A stretch of 64,000 bases of DNA from Zhihengliuella alba. Its GTDB lineage: Bacteria > Actinomycetota > Actinomycetes > Actinomycetales > Micrococcaceae. The notes under the pieces are model-generated. The model saw only the letters and a list, made by a program, of their open reading frames with translations. It did not search any database and was not told where the DNA came from. Below are positions 1-9,998 of the stretch, piece after piece (position 1 is the first letter of the stretch; every line of letters begins with the position of its first letter). The position numbers were made by a program, and so were the translations under genes. The stretch covers positions 620,001 to 684,000 of the forward strand of contig NZ_BAABCJ010000002.1 in assembly GCF_039538765.1 (NCBI RefSeq), read 5' to 3'.

Positions 1-53
1 AGGAGGGGTGCGACGAGCGCGGCGCCGAAGAGGACCAGCATCGTCACGATCAC
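1..53 (-). CDS. Start of a membrane protein gene, cut by the window edge
   Basis: On the minus strand a GTG at 53 opens a frame that continues off the left edge. The 17 visible residues are strongly hydrophobic (VIVTMLVLFGAALVAP), as expected for the first membrane segment of a transporter. A GAGAGGGG stretch about nine bases upstream could be the ribosome binding site. The gene would be divergent from the MFS gene that follows. Function cannot be told from so few residues; the start of an Mrp-type antiporter subunit is one guess, without further support. Confidence 0.4.
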   Translation of the reverse strand, partial: MIVTMLVLFGAALVAPL

Positions 54-226
54 CGCACCACACCCCTCTCAGTCTGAAATACACTACCGGACCACCCCCG
101 GCCGGGTCGCATCGGACGACCCCTCCGGACGCGGCGGCGGATCCGGGCCGCGCACCGGAACCGGGCCGTCCACGGACCGGCCGGAGCGGTATCCCGGAGG
201 GGTGCGGGCCGCATATGATCGCGATC

Positions 227-1648
227 ATGAGAGCATCCCGGGGCGCCGACGATCAGACTCCCGCGGCCGGCGAGAACCCCGGGCGGGGACGCGTCCGGCC
301 CGCGTGGCCCGGGACCGGCCCCGGCGAGCCGTACGGCCCGGCGACGCCGCCCCCGGCCGCCGCCCCGCGTCGGTCCCAGGTCCTCGCCTGGGCCTCCTGG
401 GACTGGGGCTCGGCCGCCATCAACGCGGTCATGACCACTTTCGTCTTCACCGTGTACCTGACCAGCGAGCAGTTCGGCGACACGGACGCCAACTCGGCCG
501 CCCTGAGCACCGCGCTCGCGATCGCCGGCTTCGCCATCGCCGTCCTCGCCCCGGTGACCGGACAGCGCTCGGACGCGGGCGGGCGGCGCCGGCTGTGGCT
601 GGGAGTGAACTCCGGCCTCGTGGCCTTGACCACCGCCGCGTGCTTCTTCGTCTACCCCTCGCCGGACTTCCTCCTGCTGGGCGTCTCGCTCATCGCCCTG
701 ACCAGCATCTTCGCCGAGTTCGCCACGGTGAACTACTACGCCATGCTCCCCCAGGTCTCGACGCCGGAGACGATCGGCCGGGTCTCCGGCTTCGGCTGGG
801 GCATGGGCTACCTGGGCGGGATCCTGGCGCTCGCCCTCGTGCTGTTCGGGTTCGTGCAGCCCGTGCTGGACTGGCCCGGCGCGGAGACCGGCGAGGCGCT
901 GAACCTCCGTCTGGTGGCCGTCTTCTCGGCCGTCTGGTTCCTCGTGTTCGCCCTGCCCGTCCTCTTCGCCGTCCCGGAGATCGAGCGCCGGCGCACCCAG
1001 CGGGTCAGTGTCCTCACCAGCTACCGCCAGCTCGGCCAGCACATCATGCGCCTCTACCGGGACAGCCGGCACACGCTCTACTTCCTGCTCGCCTCCGCCG
1101 TGTTCCGCGACGGCCTCGCCGCGGTCTTCACGTTCGGCGGGATCATCGCGGCCGGGACCTTCGGCTTCGCGACGGCGGACGTCATCGTCTTCGCGATCGC
1201 CGGCAACGTGGTGGCCGCCGTGGGCGCCATGATCGGCGGACGGCTCGACGACCGGTTCGGGCCCAAGGCCGTGATCGTCTGCTCGCTGATGGGTCTGGTC
1301 GTCGCCGCGCTCGGAGTCTTCTTCTCCCCCGACAGCCGCGGCTTCTGGATCTTCGGTCTGCTGCTGTGCCTCTTCGTGGGGCCGGCGCAGGCCTCCTCCC
1401 GGGCCTACATCGCGCGGCTCGCGGAGCCGGGCCGGGAGGGGGAGATCTTCGGGCTCTACGCCACCACGGGGCGCGCGGTGAGCTTCCTCGCCCCGGCGAT
1501 GTTCACGTTCGCGATCGTCCTGGCGACCCCGCACGTCGCCGCCGGGGACGCGCAGCGGTACGGCATCCTGGGCATCCTGCTGGTGCTGCTCCTCGGGCTC
1601 GCCCTGCTGCTTCCGGTCCGGCGCCCCGAGGACGTGGGGCGCGCCTGA
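227..1648 (+). CDS. MFS transporter, UMF1 (Atg22-like) family
   Basis: A 473-residue membrane protein of the major facilitator superfamily. After a roughly 45-residue Pro/Gly-rich cytoplasmic tail, the sequence VLAWASWDWGSAAINAVMTT opens the first of about twelve membrane segments, which is the family hallmark of UMF1/Atg22-like permeases. The substrate is unknown. Start choice: TATGAT at 214-219 lies seven bases before ATG 227, matching the leaderless pattern of many genes here. ATG 215 in the same frame has a GGAGGGG 12 bases upstream and would add four residues. The gene stands alone and ends near dcd, which converges on it. Family confident, start moderately sure. Confidence 0.8.
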   Translation: MRASRGADDQTPAAGENPGRGRVRPAWPGTGPGEPYGPATPPPAAAPRRSQVLAWASWDWGSAAINAVMTTFVFTVYLTSEQFGDTDANSAALSTALAIAGFAIAVLAPVTGQRSDAGGRRRLWLGVNSGLVALTTAACFFVYPSPDFLLLGVSLIALTSIFAEFATVNYYAMLPQVSTPETIGRVSGFGWGMGYLGGILALALVLFGFVQPVLDWPGAETGEALNLRLVAVFSAVWFLVFALPVLFAVPEIERRRTQRVSVLTSYRQLGQHIMRLYRDSRHTLYFLLASAVFRDGLAAVFTFGGIIAAGTFGFATADVIVFAIAGNVVAAVGAMIGGRLDDRFGPKAVIVCSLMGLVVAALGVFFSPDSRGFWIFGLLLCLFVGPAQASSRAYIARLAEPGREGEIFGLYATTGRAVSFLAPAMFTFAIVLATPHVAAGDAQRYGILGILLVLLLGLALLLPVRRPEDVGRA

Positions 1649-1665
1649 CGCCGGCGGGGGCGGGC

Positions 1666-1729
1666 GTCAGTTCGAGGCCCCGTCAGGTCGAGAGCCCGCC
1701 AGGTCCAGAGCCCGTCAGTTCGAGAGTTC
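1666..1729. repeat. Four 16-bp tandem repeats at the 3' end of dcd
   Basis: Units starting at 1666, 1682, 1698 and 1714 share the pattern GTCAGGTCGAGAGCCC with a few substitutions and an exact 16-bp period. The last copy contains the dcd stop codon (read on the minus strand), so the array looks like repeated duplication of the gene's tail into the spacer between dcd and the MFS gene. Confidence 0.75.
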
Positions 1730-2296
1730 GGTCCGGTGGTAGTTGAGGTGGCTCCGCGACGCCGTCGGACCGCGCTGGCCCTGATAGCGGTTGCCGTACT
1801 CGCCCGATCCGTATGGGTGCTCGGCGGGCGAGGTGAGCCGGAAGAAGCACAGCTGGCCGATCTTGGACCCGGGCCAGAGCTTGATCGGCAGCGTCGCCAT
1901 GTTGGAGAGCTCCAAGGTCACGTGTCCGTTGAAGCCGGGATCGATGAACCCCGCCGTGGAGTGCGTCAGCAGGCCGAGCCGCCCCAGCGACGACTTCCCC
2001 TCGAGGCGCGCGGCGACGTCGTCGGGCAACGTGACCCGCTCGTAGGTGGCGCCCAGGACGAATTCGCCCGGGTGCAGGATGAACGGCTCGTCCGGATCCA
2101 CCTCGACCAGACGCGTCAGCTCCGGCTGGTCGACGGCCGGGTCGATGTGGGCGTACTTGTGGTTGTCGAACAGGCGGAAGGAGCGGTCGAGCCGCACGTC
2201 CACACTGGACGGCTGGACCATCGACAGGTCCAACGGGTCCAGGCCGATGCGTTCGGCGTCGAGTTCGGCACGGATGTCGCGGTCGGAGAGCAGCAC
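1715..2296 (-). CDS. dcd: Bifunctional dCTP deaminase/dUTPase
   Basis: A 193-residue cytosolic enzyme that turns dCTP directly into dUMP for dTMP synthesis. It begins MLLSDRDIRAEL and carries the conserved EGKSSLGRLGLLTHSTAGF block (about residues 105-125) followed by IDPGFNGHVTLELSN. I recall this as the version found in the Mycobacterium tuberculosis bifunctional enzyme rather than in deaminase-only Dcd of E. coli. The C-terminal segment YQGQRGPT matches the lid that closes over the nucleotide. The start is GTG 2296; upstream codons in frame show no conserved sequence. Length fits the family. Tandem copies of its 3' end follow the stop codon. Confidence 0.93.
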   Translation of the reverse strand: MLLSDRDIRAELDAERIGLDPLDLSMVQPSSVDVRLDRSFRLFDNHKYAHIDPAVDQPELTRLVEVDPDEPFILHPGEFVLGATYERVTLPDDVAARLEGKSSLGRLGLLTHSTAGFIDPGFNGHVTLELSNMATLPIKLWPGSKIGQLCFFRLTSPAEHPYGSGEYGNRYQGQRGPTASRSHLNYHRTELSN

Positions 2297-2456
2297 CCGA
2301 CCAAAATAGCGCACCGCCGGCCCGCGCCCGAGTTCCGGACCGCGTACGACGACGGCCGCCGGCCGGAGGAGTGTCCTCGCGGCGCGGCGGCCATCGATGC
2401 CAGATCTCAGGCATCCGGCTGCCGATCGCGTGCGGCCCCGGATGGCTGGCGTGGCG

Positions 2457-3520
2457 TCAGCGCTCGCTGCGGCCGCTCCTGACGTACCCACGCAGCTCGT
2501 TCGCCTCGTTGCCGACCAGCGTGCGGTCGCCTGTGAGGGCCGAGATCGTCACGTAGCCACCGTCGAGGCGGTCGATGTCGGCGTCCTCGCGTGTCTCCTG
2601 CTGGCAGTGCTCGGAGCCCGGGCAGCTGCCGAAACCGATGGTGAACGTGTTCTCACCGGCAGCGGTGTCCGGCGTGTACTGGTGCAGTGCTGCGGTGCCG
2701 ACGCCCACACGCGTCCAGACGACCCCCTTCGGCTCGCCTCCGTCCGCGATGTGCGGGACGTTGACGTTCACGACGTAGTCCGAGCTGAGGTATCCGCTCT
2801 GGTGGAGGTCCCCGATGAGGGCCGCCGCGTAGTCGGTTCCGGCGCGGTAGGTCTCGAACGAGGCCGGCGCATGCCCCTCGCCGGCGGCGCTGAGCGCAAC
2901 CGCCGGGACACCCGAACCGATCGCCGCGATCGCCGCGCCGACGGTGCCCGAGTCGTTGACGGAAGAGCTGACGTTCGGACCGCCGTTCATGCCGGAGACC
3001 ACGAGATCGGGCCCGTCCTCCCAGCCGACGAGGTGGTCGAGCCCGCCGTGCAACGCGAACTTCACGGTGTCCGCCGGGCGCGCTCCGGGGCTGTCCGGGG
3101 TGCAGGCGCCCGCGTCCAGGCAGAGCCCGTAGACCGGGCCGCCACTGGGGGCGTCGCCGCAGTCGCCCCCGAAGCCGGCCGGCAGCTCCTCCCGGGCCTC
3201 GACAGTCACCTGGCCGCTGTTGGTGACGGCGCCGCTGGCCCCCGACTGGTAGTCCCAGGGCGCCACGACGACGACGTCGGCCCCGGCCTCGCAGAGCGCG
3301 CGGCGCGCTTCGTAGAGGCCGTATCCGTCCTTGCCGGATGCTGTCGCCGCCTGCATGGAGTCATCGTTCGTGAGCAGGATCCGGACCCCGTCGAGGTCGG
3401 ACCCGGTGGGCGACGCCGTGGCGGCGGTTCCGGTCAGGGCGGCGACACTCGCCGCCCAGGCCGCAGGTCCGGGGCGGTCCGCGGCCCACCGGCCCGTCGA
3501 CCGCGCGTCTGGCCGCGCAC
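2457..3520 (-). CDS. surE: Secreted SurE-like 5'/3'-nucleotidase, start not resolved
   Basis: The frame ending at 2457 encodes a SurE-family phosphatase: GVRILLTNDDS (metal-binding Asp-Asp), VVVVAPWDYQSGASGAVTNS, and DLVVSGMNGGPNVSSSVNDS are the classic SurE motifs. Before the domain lies a signal-peptide core (AAWAASVAALTGTAATASP), so the protein is probably exported and hydrolyses nucleotides outside the membrane. Oddity: between the signal peptide and the divergent carboxypeptidase gene this frame has no ATG, GTG or TTG. A GTG at 3520 in another frame followed by basic residues (RGQTRGRR) would make a good signal-peptide start if one base were gained or lost near 3480-3515. The gene may be frameshifted, use a rare start codon, or contain a sequence error. 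Function fairly sure, 5' end unsure. Confidence 0.72.
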
Positions 3521-3553
3521 CCGAACCCCTACCCGCCGCGCCGTCGCGTCGAT

Positions 3554-3572
3554 TACGCTGGACGACAGCATG
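3554..3572 (+). promoter_or_regulatory. Leaderless-type promoter of the D,D-carboxypeptidase gene
   Basis: TACGCT at 3554-3559 lies ten bases before ATG 3570 and no ribosome binding site intervenes. Transcription would begin at or next to the start codon. Confidence 0.45.
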
Positions 3573-4478
3573 GAACAGAAGAGCCGGAGCCGCGCCCGCC
3601 CGCGCGGCCGTGAGTGGCGCGCCGCCGCAGGCGTGTCCATGCTCGCGTGCGCCCTCCTGGCCGCCCCGGCGGCCCACGCCGCACCGACGCCCACGGCCCA
3701 GGCGCAGAACCAAGCACGGGCACAGGCACCGGCACAGGCCCCGAGCGTCGAGGAGACCTCGACGGCCGACTCGCACGCCGTCCTCGTGAACCCCGAGCGC
3801 CCCCTGGATCCGATCGACTACGTCCCCGAGGACCTCGTGGAAGTCGGTGGGACCGGAGTGGAGCTCGTCGCCCCCGCCGCCGACGCGGTCGAGGAACTCC
3901 TGTCCGCGGCGCGGGATGCCGGGCACGACCTCGTGGCCGAGAGCGGCTACCGCTCCTACGACCGCCAGGCGGAACTCTTCCGCGGGTACGTGGCGCAGTA
4001 CGGCACCGCCTACGCCGAGCGGATCTCGGCCGACCCCGGCACCAGCGAGCACCAGCTCGGGCTCGCCGTCGACGTCGGGCTGGCCTCCGGCAAGTGCTCG
4101 CTGCACCGCTGCTTCGGCGACACCCCGGCCGGAGCGTGGGTCGCCGAGCACGCCGAGGACTACGGCTTCATCCTGCGCTATCCCGACGGCCACAGTGAGA
4201 CGACCGGATACGCCTACGAGCCCTGGCACCTGCGCTACCTCGGCCCGGAGACCACCGCCGACTTCGCGGCATCGGACGCGGCCACCTACGACGAGTACGT
4301 GGCGGCCCTGGAGACCGCGGCCGACGTCGTCTCCGAGCCCCTGCCCTCGTTCCTGCCCCCGGAGCCGAATCCCACGGAGCCGAATCCCACGGACGCCGGC
4401 GGCGAGGAGCTGGAACCGGTCCGGCAGGACCTGTCGTGGCTGCCGCGCTGGCTGCTCGAGGGCACCGCGCGCCGCTGA
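3570..4478 (+). CDS. M15 family D-alanyl-D-alanine carboxypeptidase (VanY/DacB-like)
   Basis: A 302-residue exported zinc peptidase that trims the terminal D-Ala of peptidoglycan stem peptides. A signal peptide (basic n-region to about residue 15, then MLACALLAAPAAHA) is followed by a low-complexity Ala/Gln linker. The catalytic domain shows SGYRSYDRQ, then SEHQLGLAVD (159-168, zinc ligands His161 and Asp168) and EPWHLR (217-222, catalytic Glu217 and zinc ligand His220). The C-terminal 60 residues contain a duplicated PNPTE. Two cysteines (CSLHRC) may form a disulfide outside the cell. The gene is divergent from the SurE-like gene. Confidence 0.9.
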   Translation: MEQKSRSRARPRGREWRAAAGVSMLACALLAAPAAHAAPTPTAQAQNQARAQAPAQAPSVEETSTADSHAVLVNPERPLDPIDYVPEDLVEVGGTGVELVAPAADAVEELLSAARDAGHDLVAESGYRSYDRQAELFRGYVAQYGTAYAERISADPGTSEHQLGLAVDVGLASGKCSLHRCFGDTPAGAWVAEHAEDYGFILRYPDGHSETTGYAYEPWHLRYLGPETTADFAASDAATYDEYVAALETAADVVSEPLPSFLPPEPNPTEPNPTDAGGEELEPVRQDLSWLPRWLLEGTARR

Positions 4479-4487
4479 CCGTCGGGG

Positions 4488-4551
4488 CACGGCACCGCTG
4501 CAGGGCCCCGTTGCCACGGCACCGCTGCAGAACACCACGGCACCGCTGCAG
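4488..4551. repeat. Three copies of a 16-bp repeat in an intergenic spacer
   Basis: CACGGCACCGCTGCAG occurs exactly at 4488-4503, 4515-4530 and 4536-4551, between the convergent carboxypeptidase and kynA genes. The spacing is 27 then 21 bases, so it is an irregular array. No T-rich tail marks it as a terminator. Confidence 0.8.
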
Positions 4552-4641
4552 GACACCGCGGTGCCGGCGAGAGCTCCGGCCCGTCGGGGGAAGCTCCGCG
4601 CGCACCTCCCCCACCGGGCCGGGCGCCGATGGCTGGGGCGG

Positions 4642-5496
4642 TCAGGCGCCGATCTCGGTGCGGACCGCGTAGAGCTCGGGGAAGAACGTCAGCTCCAGCG
4701 CCTTCTGGAGGAAGCCGACGCCCGAGGAGCCGCCCGTGCCGCGCTTGAAACCGATCGTCCGCTCCACCGTCTTGAGGTGGCGGAAGCGCCAGAGCTGGAA
4801 GTTCTCCTCGAGGTCCACGAGCTCCTCGCACGCCTCGTAGAGGTCCCAGTGCTCGGCCGCATGCTCGTAGACGTCCTTGTAGACCTGCACCAGGCCGGGC
4901 GAGAAGACGTGCGCCTCGGTGACGTCTCGCTCGAGCAGCTCGGCCGGCACAGCGAAGCCACGGCGCGCCAGCAGCCGGATGAACTCGTCGTAGACGCTCG
5001 GAGCGGCCAGCGTCTCGCGGAGCATCTCCTGCGCGGCGGGCTCCGCCGCGAAGACCTTGACCATGTCGGCGTTCTTGTTGCCGAGGGCGAACTCCACCGC
5101 GCGGTACTGGTAGGACTGGAAGCCGCTGGAGGAGCCCAGGTCGCCGCGGAACTCGGCGTACTCGCTCGGCGTCAGCGTGGCGAGGACGCTCCACTGCTCC
5201 GTCAGGGTCCGCTGGATGTGCTTGACCCGGGCGATGTGCTTGAGCGCGAACCGCAGATCGTCGGCCCGCAGCCGCTGCTGGATGGCCCGCAGCTCGTGCA
5301 GCATGAGCTTCAGCCAGAGCTCCGACGTCTGGTGCTGGATGATGAACAGCAGCTCGTCGTGGTGCTCCGGCTTGCTCACCGGATGCTGGGACTCCAGCAG
5401 CGTGTCCAGCCCCAGGTAGGAGCCGTAGCTCATCTTGTCGCTGAAGTCGGTCTCGATCTCGGACTCGAGCGCACGGGTGTTCTTGTCTACGGTCAT
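4642..5496 (-). CDS. kynA: Tryptophan 2,3-dioxygenase
   Basis: A 284-residue heme enzyme that opens the indole ring of L-tryptophan to N-formylkynurenine, the first step of the kynurenine route. Recognisable motifs are MSYGSYLGLDTLL near the N-terminus, ELLFIIQHQTSELWLKLMLH (substrate pocket), SSGFQSYQYRAVEF, and the C-terminal KRGTGGSSGVGFLQKAL. Length is normal for the bacterial enzyme. ATG 5496 has AAAGGAC upstream. It is followed downstream by the repeat-rich spacer and preceded by fumarase on the same strand 39 bases away. No kynureninase or formamidase gene is present in the window, so the rest of the pathway must be elsewhere. Confidence 0.95.
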   Translation of the reverse strand: MTVDKNTRALESEIETDFSDKMSYGSYLGLDTLLESQHPVSKPEHHDELLFIIQHQTSELWLKLMLHELRAIQQRLRADDLRFALKHIARVKHIQRTLTEQWSVLATLTPSEYAEFRGDLGSSSGFQSYQYRAVEFALGNKNADMVKVFAAEPAAQEMLRETLAAPSVYDEFIRLLARRGFAVPAELLERDVTEAHVFSPGLVQVYKDVYEHAAEHWDLYEACEELVDLEENFQLWRFRHLKTVERTIGFKRGTGGSSGVGFLQKALELTFFPELYAVRTEIGA

Positions 5497-5535
5497 GAAT
5501 CGTCCTTTCCCGCCACCACGCTGTAGCGGGTGCGG

Positions 5536-7242
<1,707 letters not shown>

Positions 7243-7329
7243 CGTGCTTCCTTGCAGAACTCTCAGATGGTGGCGGCACCGCGATGTGCGCGGGTCCCAC
7301 CTTATTCCCTCCCCGGCCGGCGCCACGAA

Positions 7330-7395
7330 CCGGCGAGGGGCCGGCGGAGGGCCGGCGGAGGGCCGGCGGAGGGCCGGTGGAGGGTCACTGGAGGG
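7330..7395. repeat. Six imperfect 11-bp tandem repeats
   Basis: The unit CCGGCGGAGGG repeats with an 11-bp period from 7330; three central copies are exact and the outer ones carry one to three changes. It lies in the 243-bp divergent spacer between the fumarase and SseB-like genes. No protein or RNA role is apparent. Confidence 0.8.
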
Positions 7396-7485
7396 CCGGC
7401 GCGACGCCGGCGCCCGGGCCACGCGGGCGAGTACGACGCCGTCGCACGGGTTGCGTTCGAGGGTCCACCGTGGTCGGGTGGAGAC

Positions 7486-8013
7486 ATGACTGAGACCCCC
7501 CAGCCGAACGATCCCCAGCCGACCGACCAGGATGCCAGCCTGCAGGACCCGAGCCAGCAGCAGCCCGGCGAGGCCGCGGCCGACTTCGATCCGTCGGAGC
7601 CGCAGAGCCACCTCGAGGAGACCCTCCTGGCCGGCCAGCAGGACCCCGAGAAGGCCGGAGAGGTCATCGCGACCTTCCTGAACTCGGAGATCTTCTTCCT
7701 CAGCCGCGAGGAGGTCACCGAGGAGAGCGGCGACGTCTCGCCCCTGATCCTCCAGAACCCGGACGGCGAGCCGCGCGTCGCGCTGTTCAGCCACCTCGGC
7801 CGCGTGCCGCAGCAGTACATCTCGGAGGCGCCCTTCGGCGTCCGCGTCACGGGGGCCGCCGTCGTGCAGAACCTCAACGGCGCCGGGCTGGTCCTGAATC
7901 CGGGCCACCAGATCGGCTTCGACATCCCCGCCGAGGGCGTCGAGGCGATCCGCAGCGACTTCCGTCCGGTCGAGGTCGACGAGAACGGCCAGCCGGCGCA
8001 GCCGGAGGCCTGA
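7486..8013 (+). CDS. SseB-like family protein
   Basis: A 175-residue acidic soluble protein. Residues 1-40 are a disordered Gln/Pro/Asp-rich tail; the rest resembles the SseB N-terminal domain (AGEVIATFLNSEIFFLSR, then PLILQNPDGEPRVALFSHLG, and GAGLVLNPGHQIGFDIPAEG). The cellular role of these short SseB-domain proteins in actinobacteria is not known to me. ATG 7486 is preceded by GGTGGAG, a close but usable ribosome binding site. The gene is divergent from fumarase and is followed by a strong GC hairpin, so it is probably transcribed alone. Family assignment is moderately sure; function is unassigned. Confidence 0.7.
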   Translation: MTETPQPNDPQPTDQDASLQDPSQQQPGEAAADFDPSEPQSHLEETLLAGQQDPEKAGEVIATFLNSEIFFLSREEVTEESGDVSPLILQNPDGEPRVALFSHLGRVPQQYISEAPFGVRVTGAAVVQNLNGAGLVLNPGHQIGFDIPAEGVEAIRSDFRPVEVDENGQPAQPEA

Positions 8014-8021
8014 TCCTCCCA

Positions 8022-8040
8022 GCCCCGCCGCGCGCGGGGC
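8022..8040. terminator. GC hairpin after the SseB-like gene
   Basis: GCCCCGC (8022-8028) and GCGGGGC (8034-8040) form a 7-bp stem with a 5-base loop just after the stop codon. There is no T tract, so termination is an inference. Confidence 0.4.
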
Positions 8041-8065
8041 CCTGACTCCGCGGGGCCGGGTTGAC

Positions 8066-8080
8066 TAGAGTGGACGGGTG
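8066..8080 (+). promoter_or_regulatory. Leaderless-type promoter of the Bcr/CflA gene
   Basis: TAGAGT (8066-8071) is six bases before GTG 8078. The TTGACT at 8061 overlaps the -10 and is too close to be a -35. No ribosome binding site lies in between. Confidence 0.5.
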
Positions 8081-9349
8081 AACGACGCCCCGTCCCCGTC
8101 AGCCCGGCCCCGCTACGTCCCGGGCATCAAGTACATCCTGATGCTCGGCGCCCTCGCGGCGCTCCCAGCCGTCACCACGGACATGTACCTGCCCTCGCTG
8201 CCGGCGGTGGCCGAGGACCTGGACGCGAGCCGCGCGGCCGTGCAGTTCACGCTCTCCGCCCTGCTGATCGGCGGCGGCGTCGGCCAGCTGGTGATCGGCC
8301 CCTTCTCCGATCGGTTCGGCCGCCGGCTCCCCCTGCTGATCGGCATCTCCCTGCACACGGTCCTGTCGATCCTCTGCTCGATCGCGCCGGACATCGGCAC
8401 GCTGATCGGGCTCCGCGTGCTGCAGGGCTTCTTCAACGCGGCCGCCGCCGTCGTCGCGATCGCGGTGATCCGCGACCGTTTCGTCGGATCCGACGCGGCA
8501 CGGCTCCTCTCCCGGCTGATGCTCGTCATCGGCGTCGCGCCGCTCTTCGCGCCGACGATCGGGCAGGCCATCGCCGGCGCCTGGCACTGGCGCGCCGTCT
8601 TCTACGCCCTGGCCCTGATCGGTGTGATCCTGCTGGCCATCGTCTGGAAGTGGATGCCGGAGACGCTGCCCGCCACGGTCCGCAGCGCCCGCCCCCGCAC
8701 CGGGGTGGCCCGCACCTACTGGCACCTCCTGCGGGACCGTCAGTTCATGGCGCTCGCCGTGATCCCCGGGCTCGGGCTCGGCGTCATCATGAGCTACGTG
8801 GTGGGGTCGCCCTTCGTCTTCCAGCAGGGCTACGGGCTCAGCGAGGGCCAGTTCGCCCTGCTGTTCGCCTTCAACGGCGTCGCGCTCGTCGCCTCCGCCC
8901 AGCTCAACGCGTCGCTGGTACGCAGGACGTCCCCGGCCCGGATCCTCCGGGTCGCCGTCGTCGCCCAGCTGGCCCTCGCCGTCGTACTCTTCGCCGTCCT
9001 CGCCACCGGCTTCGGCGGCCTGCCCGGGGTGATCGCCTGCCTGTGGCTGGTGCTCGGGACGCAGGGCATGATCCCCGCGAATGCCTCCGTGCTGGCGCTG
9101 AACAACTACGGGCACATGGCAGGCACCGCGGCGGCCGTGATCGGCGCCCTGCAGTCCGGCATCGCGGGACTCGTCAGCCCGGTGGTGGGCCTGCTCGGCG
9201 GGGACGCGGTCGCCATGGGTGGCGTCATGGTCGCCATCGTGGCAGTCACGGTGCTGGTCCTCGCGACCGGGACACCGGCCTATCGACGCAATGGGTGGAT
9301 GGCGATGGGCTACGAGCCGGCCGCCGACGCCGCGCCGGACAGGCCGTAG
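8078..9349 (+). CDS. Bcr/CflA family multidrug efflux MFS transporter
   Basis: A 423-residue 12-segment proton-driven exporter. The first membrane segment contains LGALAALPAVTTDMYLPSLP, the signature of the Bcr/CflA branch, and the loop after segment two has IGPFSDRFGRR, the MFS motif A. Other family members confer resistance to bicyclomycin or chloramphenicol; the substrate here is unknown. GTG 8078 is chosen because of the close -10 box and because the residues that follow lead directly into the first membrane segment. The gene is followed by a tRNA gene, with no regulator next to it. Confidence 0.88.
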   Translation: MNDAPSPSARPRYVPGIKYILMLGALAALPAVTTDMYLPSLPAVAEDLDASRAAVQFTLSALLIGGGVGQLVIGPFSDRFGRRLPLLIGISLHTVLSILCSIAPDIGTLIGLRVLQGFFNAAAAVVAIAVIRDRFVGSDAARLLSRLMLVIGVAPLFAPTIGQAIAGAWHWRAVFYALALIGVILLAIVWKWMPETLPATVRSARPRTGVARTYWHLLRDRQFMALAVIPGLGLGVIMSYVVGSPFVFQQGYGLSEGQFALLFAFNGVALVASAQLNASLVRRTSPARILRVAVVAQLALAVVLFAVLATGFGGLPGVIACLWLVLGTQGMIPANASVLALNNYGHMAGTAAAVIGALQSGIAGLVSPVVGLLGGDAVAMGGVMVAIVAVTVLVLATGTPAYRRNGWMAMGYEPAADAAPDRP

Positions 9350-9416
9350 CAACGCTCCCGCTCGAGAGCTGGTAGGCTGTTCCACGGCTCGCCCAGGCTT
9401 CTACTGGGCGGGCTGC

Positions 9417-9487
9417 GCGGGTGTAGCTCAATGGTAGAGCGCCAGCTTCCCAAGCTGGACACGCGGGTTCGATTCCCGTCACCCGCT
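9417..9487 (+). tRNA. tRNA-Gly (anticodon CCC)
   Basis: A 71-base cloverleaf: acceptor stem GCGGGTG / CACCCGC, D arm with GCTCAATGGTAGAGC, anticodon stem CCAGC/GCTGG closing a 7-base loop TTCCCAA with anticodon CCC, and a T arm with GGTTCGATTCC. The discriminator base is T and CCA is not encoded. It would read GGG codons. A TAGGCT about 39 bases upstream (9373) may be its -10 box. It stands alone between the Bcr/CflA transporter and panD. Confidence 0.95.
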
Positions 9488-9548
9488 CTTTTCATGCGCT
9501 GGCGGAGCTGTGTTGAAGCTCTCTTCGGCGCCTCCCCGGCTCCGGGCG

Positions 9549-9566
9549 TAGACTGGATCAGTCATG
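9549..9566 (+). promoter_or_regulatory. Leaderless-type promoter of panD
   Basis: TAGACT (9549-9554) sits nine bases before ATG 9564, without a ribosome binding site between them. The start is independently supported by the conserved residue spacing of PanD. Confidence 0.5.
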
Positions 9567-9995
9567 AGGCGCACAATGTTCAAGTCCAAGATCCACCGTG
9601 CCACGGTCACGCATGCGGACCTGCACTACGTCGGATCCGTCACCGTCGACTCCGACCTGCTCGATGCCGCGGACATCCTCCCGGGCGAGCTGGTCGCGAT
9701 CGTCGACGTCACGAACGGTGCCCGGCTGGAGACATACACGATCGCCGGCGAGCGGGGCAGCGGGGTCATCGGCATCAATGGCGCGGCCGCGCACCTGGTC
9801 CACCCGGGCGACACCGTCATCCTCATCAGCTACGCCGAGATGGAGACAGCCGAGGCGCGCGAGTACGTGCCCGCCATCGTCCACGTCGACGCCGACAACC
9901 GCATGATCGAGCTGGGGCACGACCCGGCGCAGGCCCTCGGCGACGACGTCTCGCGGCCGCCCCTCTCGCTGGCCGACCTCGGCCGCTCCCACTAG
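9564..9995 (+). CDS. panD: Aspartate 1-decarboxylase (pyruvoyl enzyme)
   Basis: A 143-residue proenzyme that decarboxylates L-aspartate to beta-alanine for pantothenate and coenzyme A. The sequence THADLHYVGSVT places the self-cleavage site at Gly24-Ser25, exactly as in E. coli PanD, which confirms ATG 9564 as the start. Ser25 becomes the pyruvoyl group. NGAAAHLVHPGDTVILISYA is the typical C-terminal core. Its downstream neighbour, an AEC transporter, starts three bases after the stop and is probably in the same transcript. Confidence 0.95.
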   Translation: MRRTMFKSKIHRATVTHADLHYVGSVTVDSDLLDAADILPGELVAIVDVTNGARLETYTIAGERGSGVIGINGAAAHLVHPGDTVILISYAEMETAEAREYVPAIVHVDADNRMIELGHDPAQALGDDVSRPPLSLADLGRSH

Positions 9996-9998
9996 CCC

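Noticed and set aside
7330..7395. 11-bp array upstream of the SseB-like gene as a replication iteron or operator
   Set aside because: No replication gene or AT-rich unwinding region is near and the unit has no symmetry.
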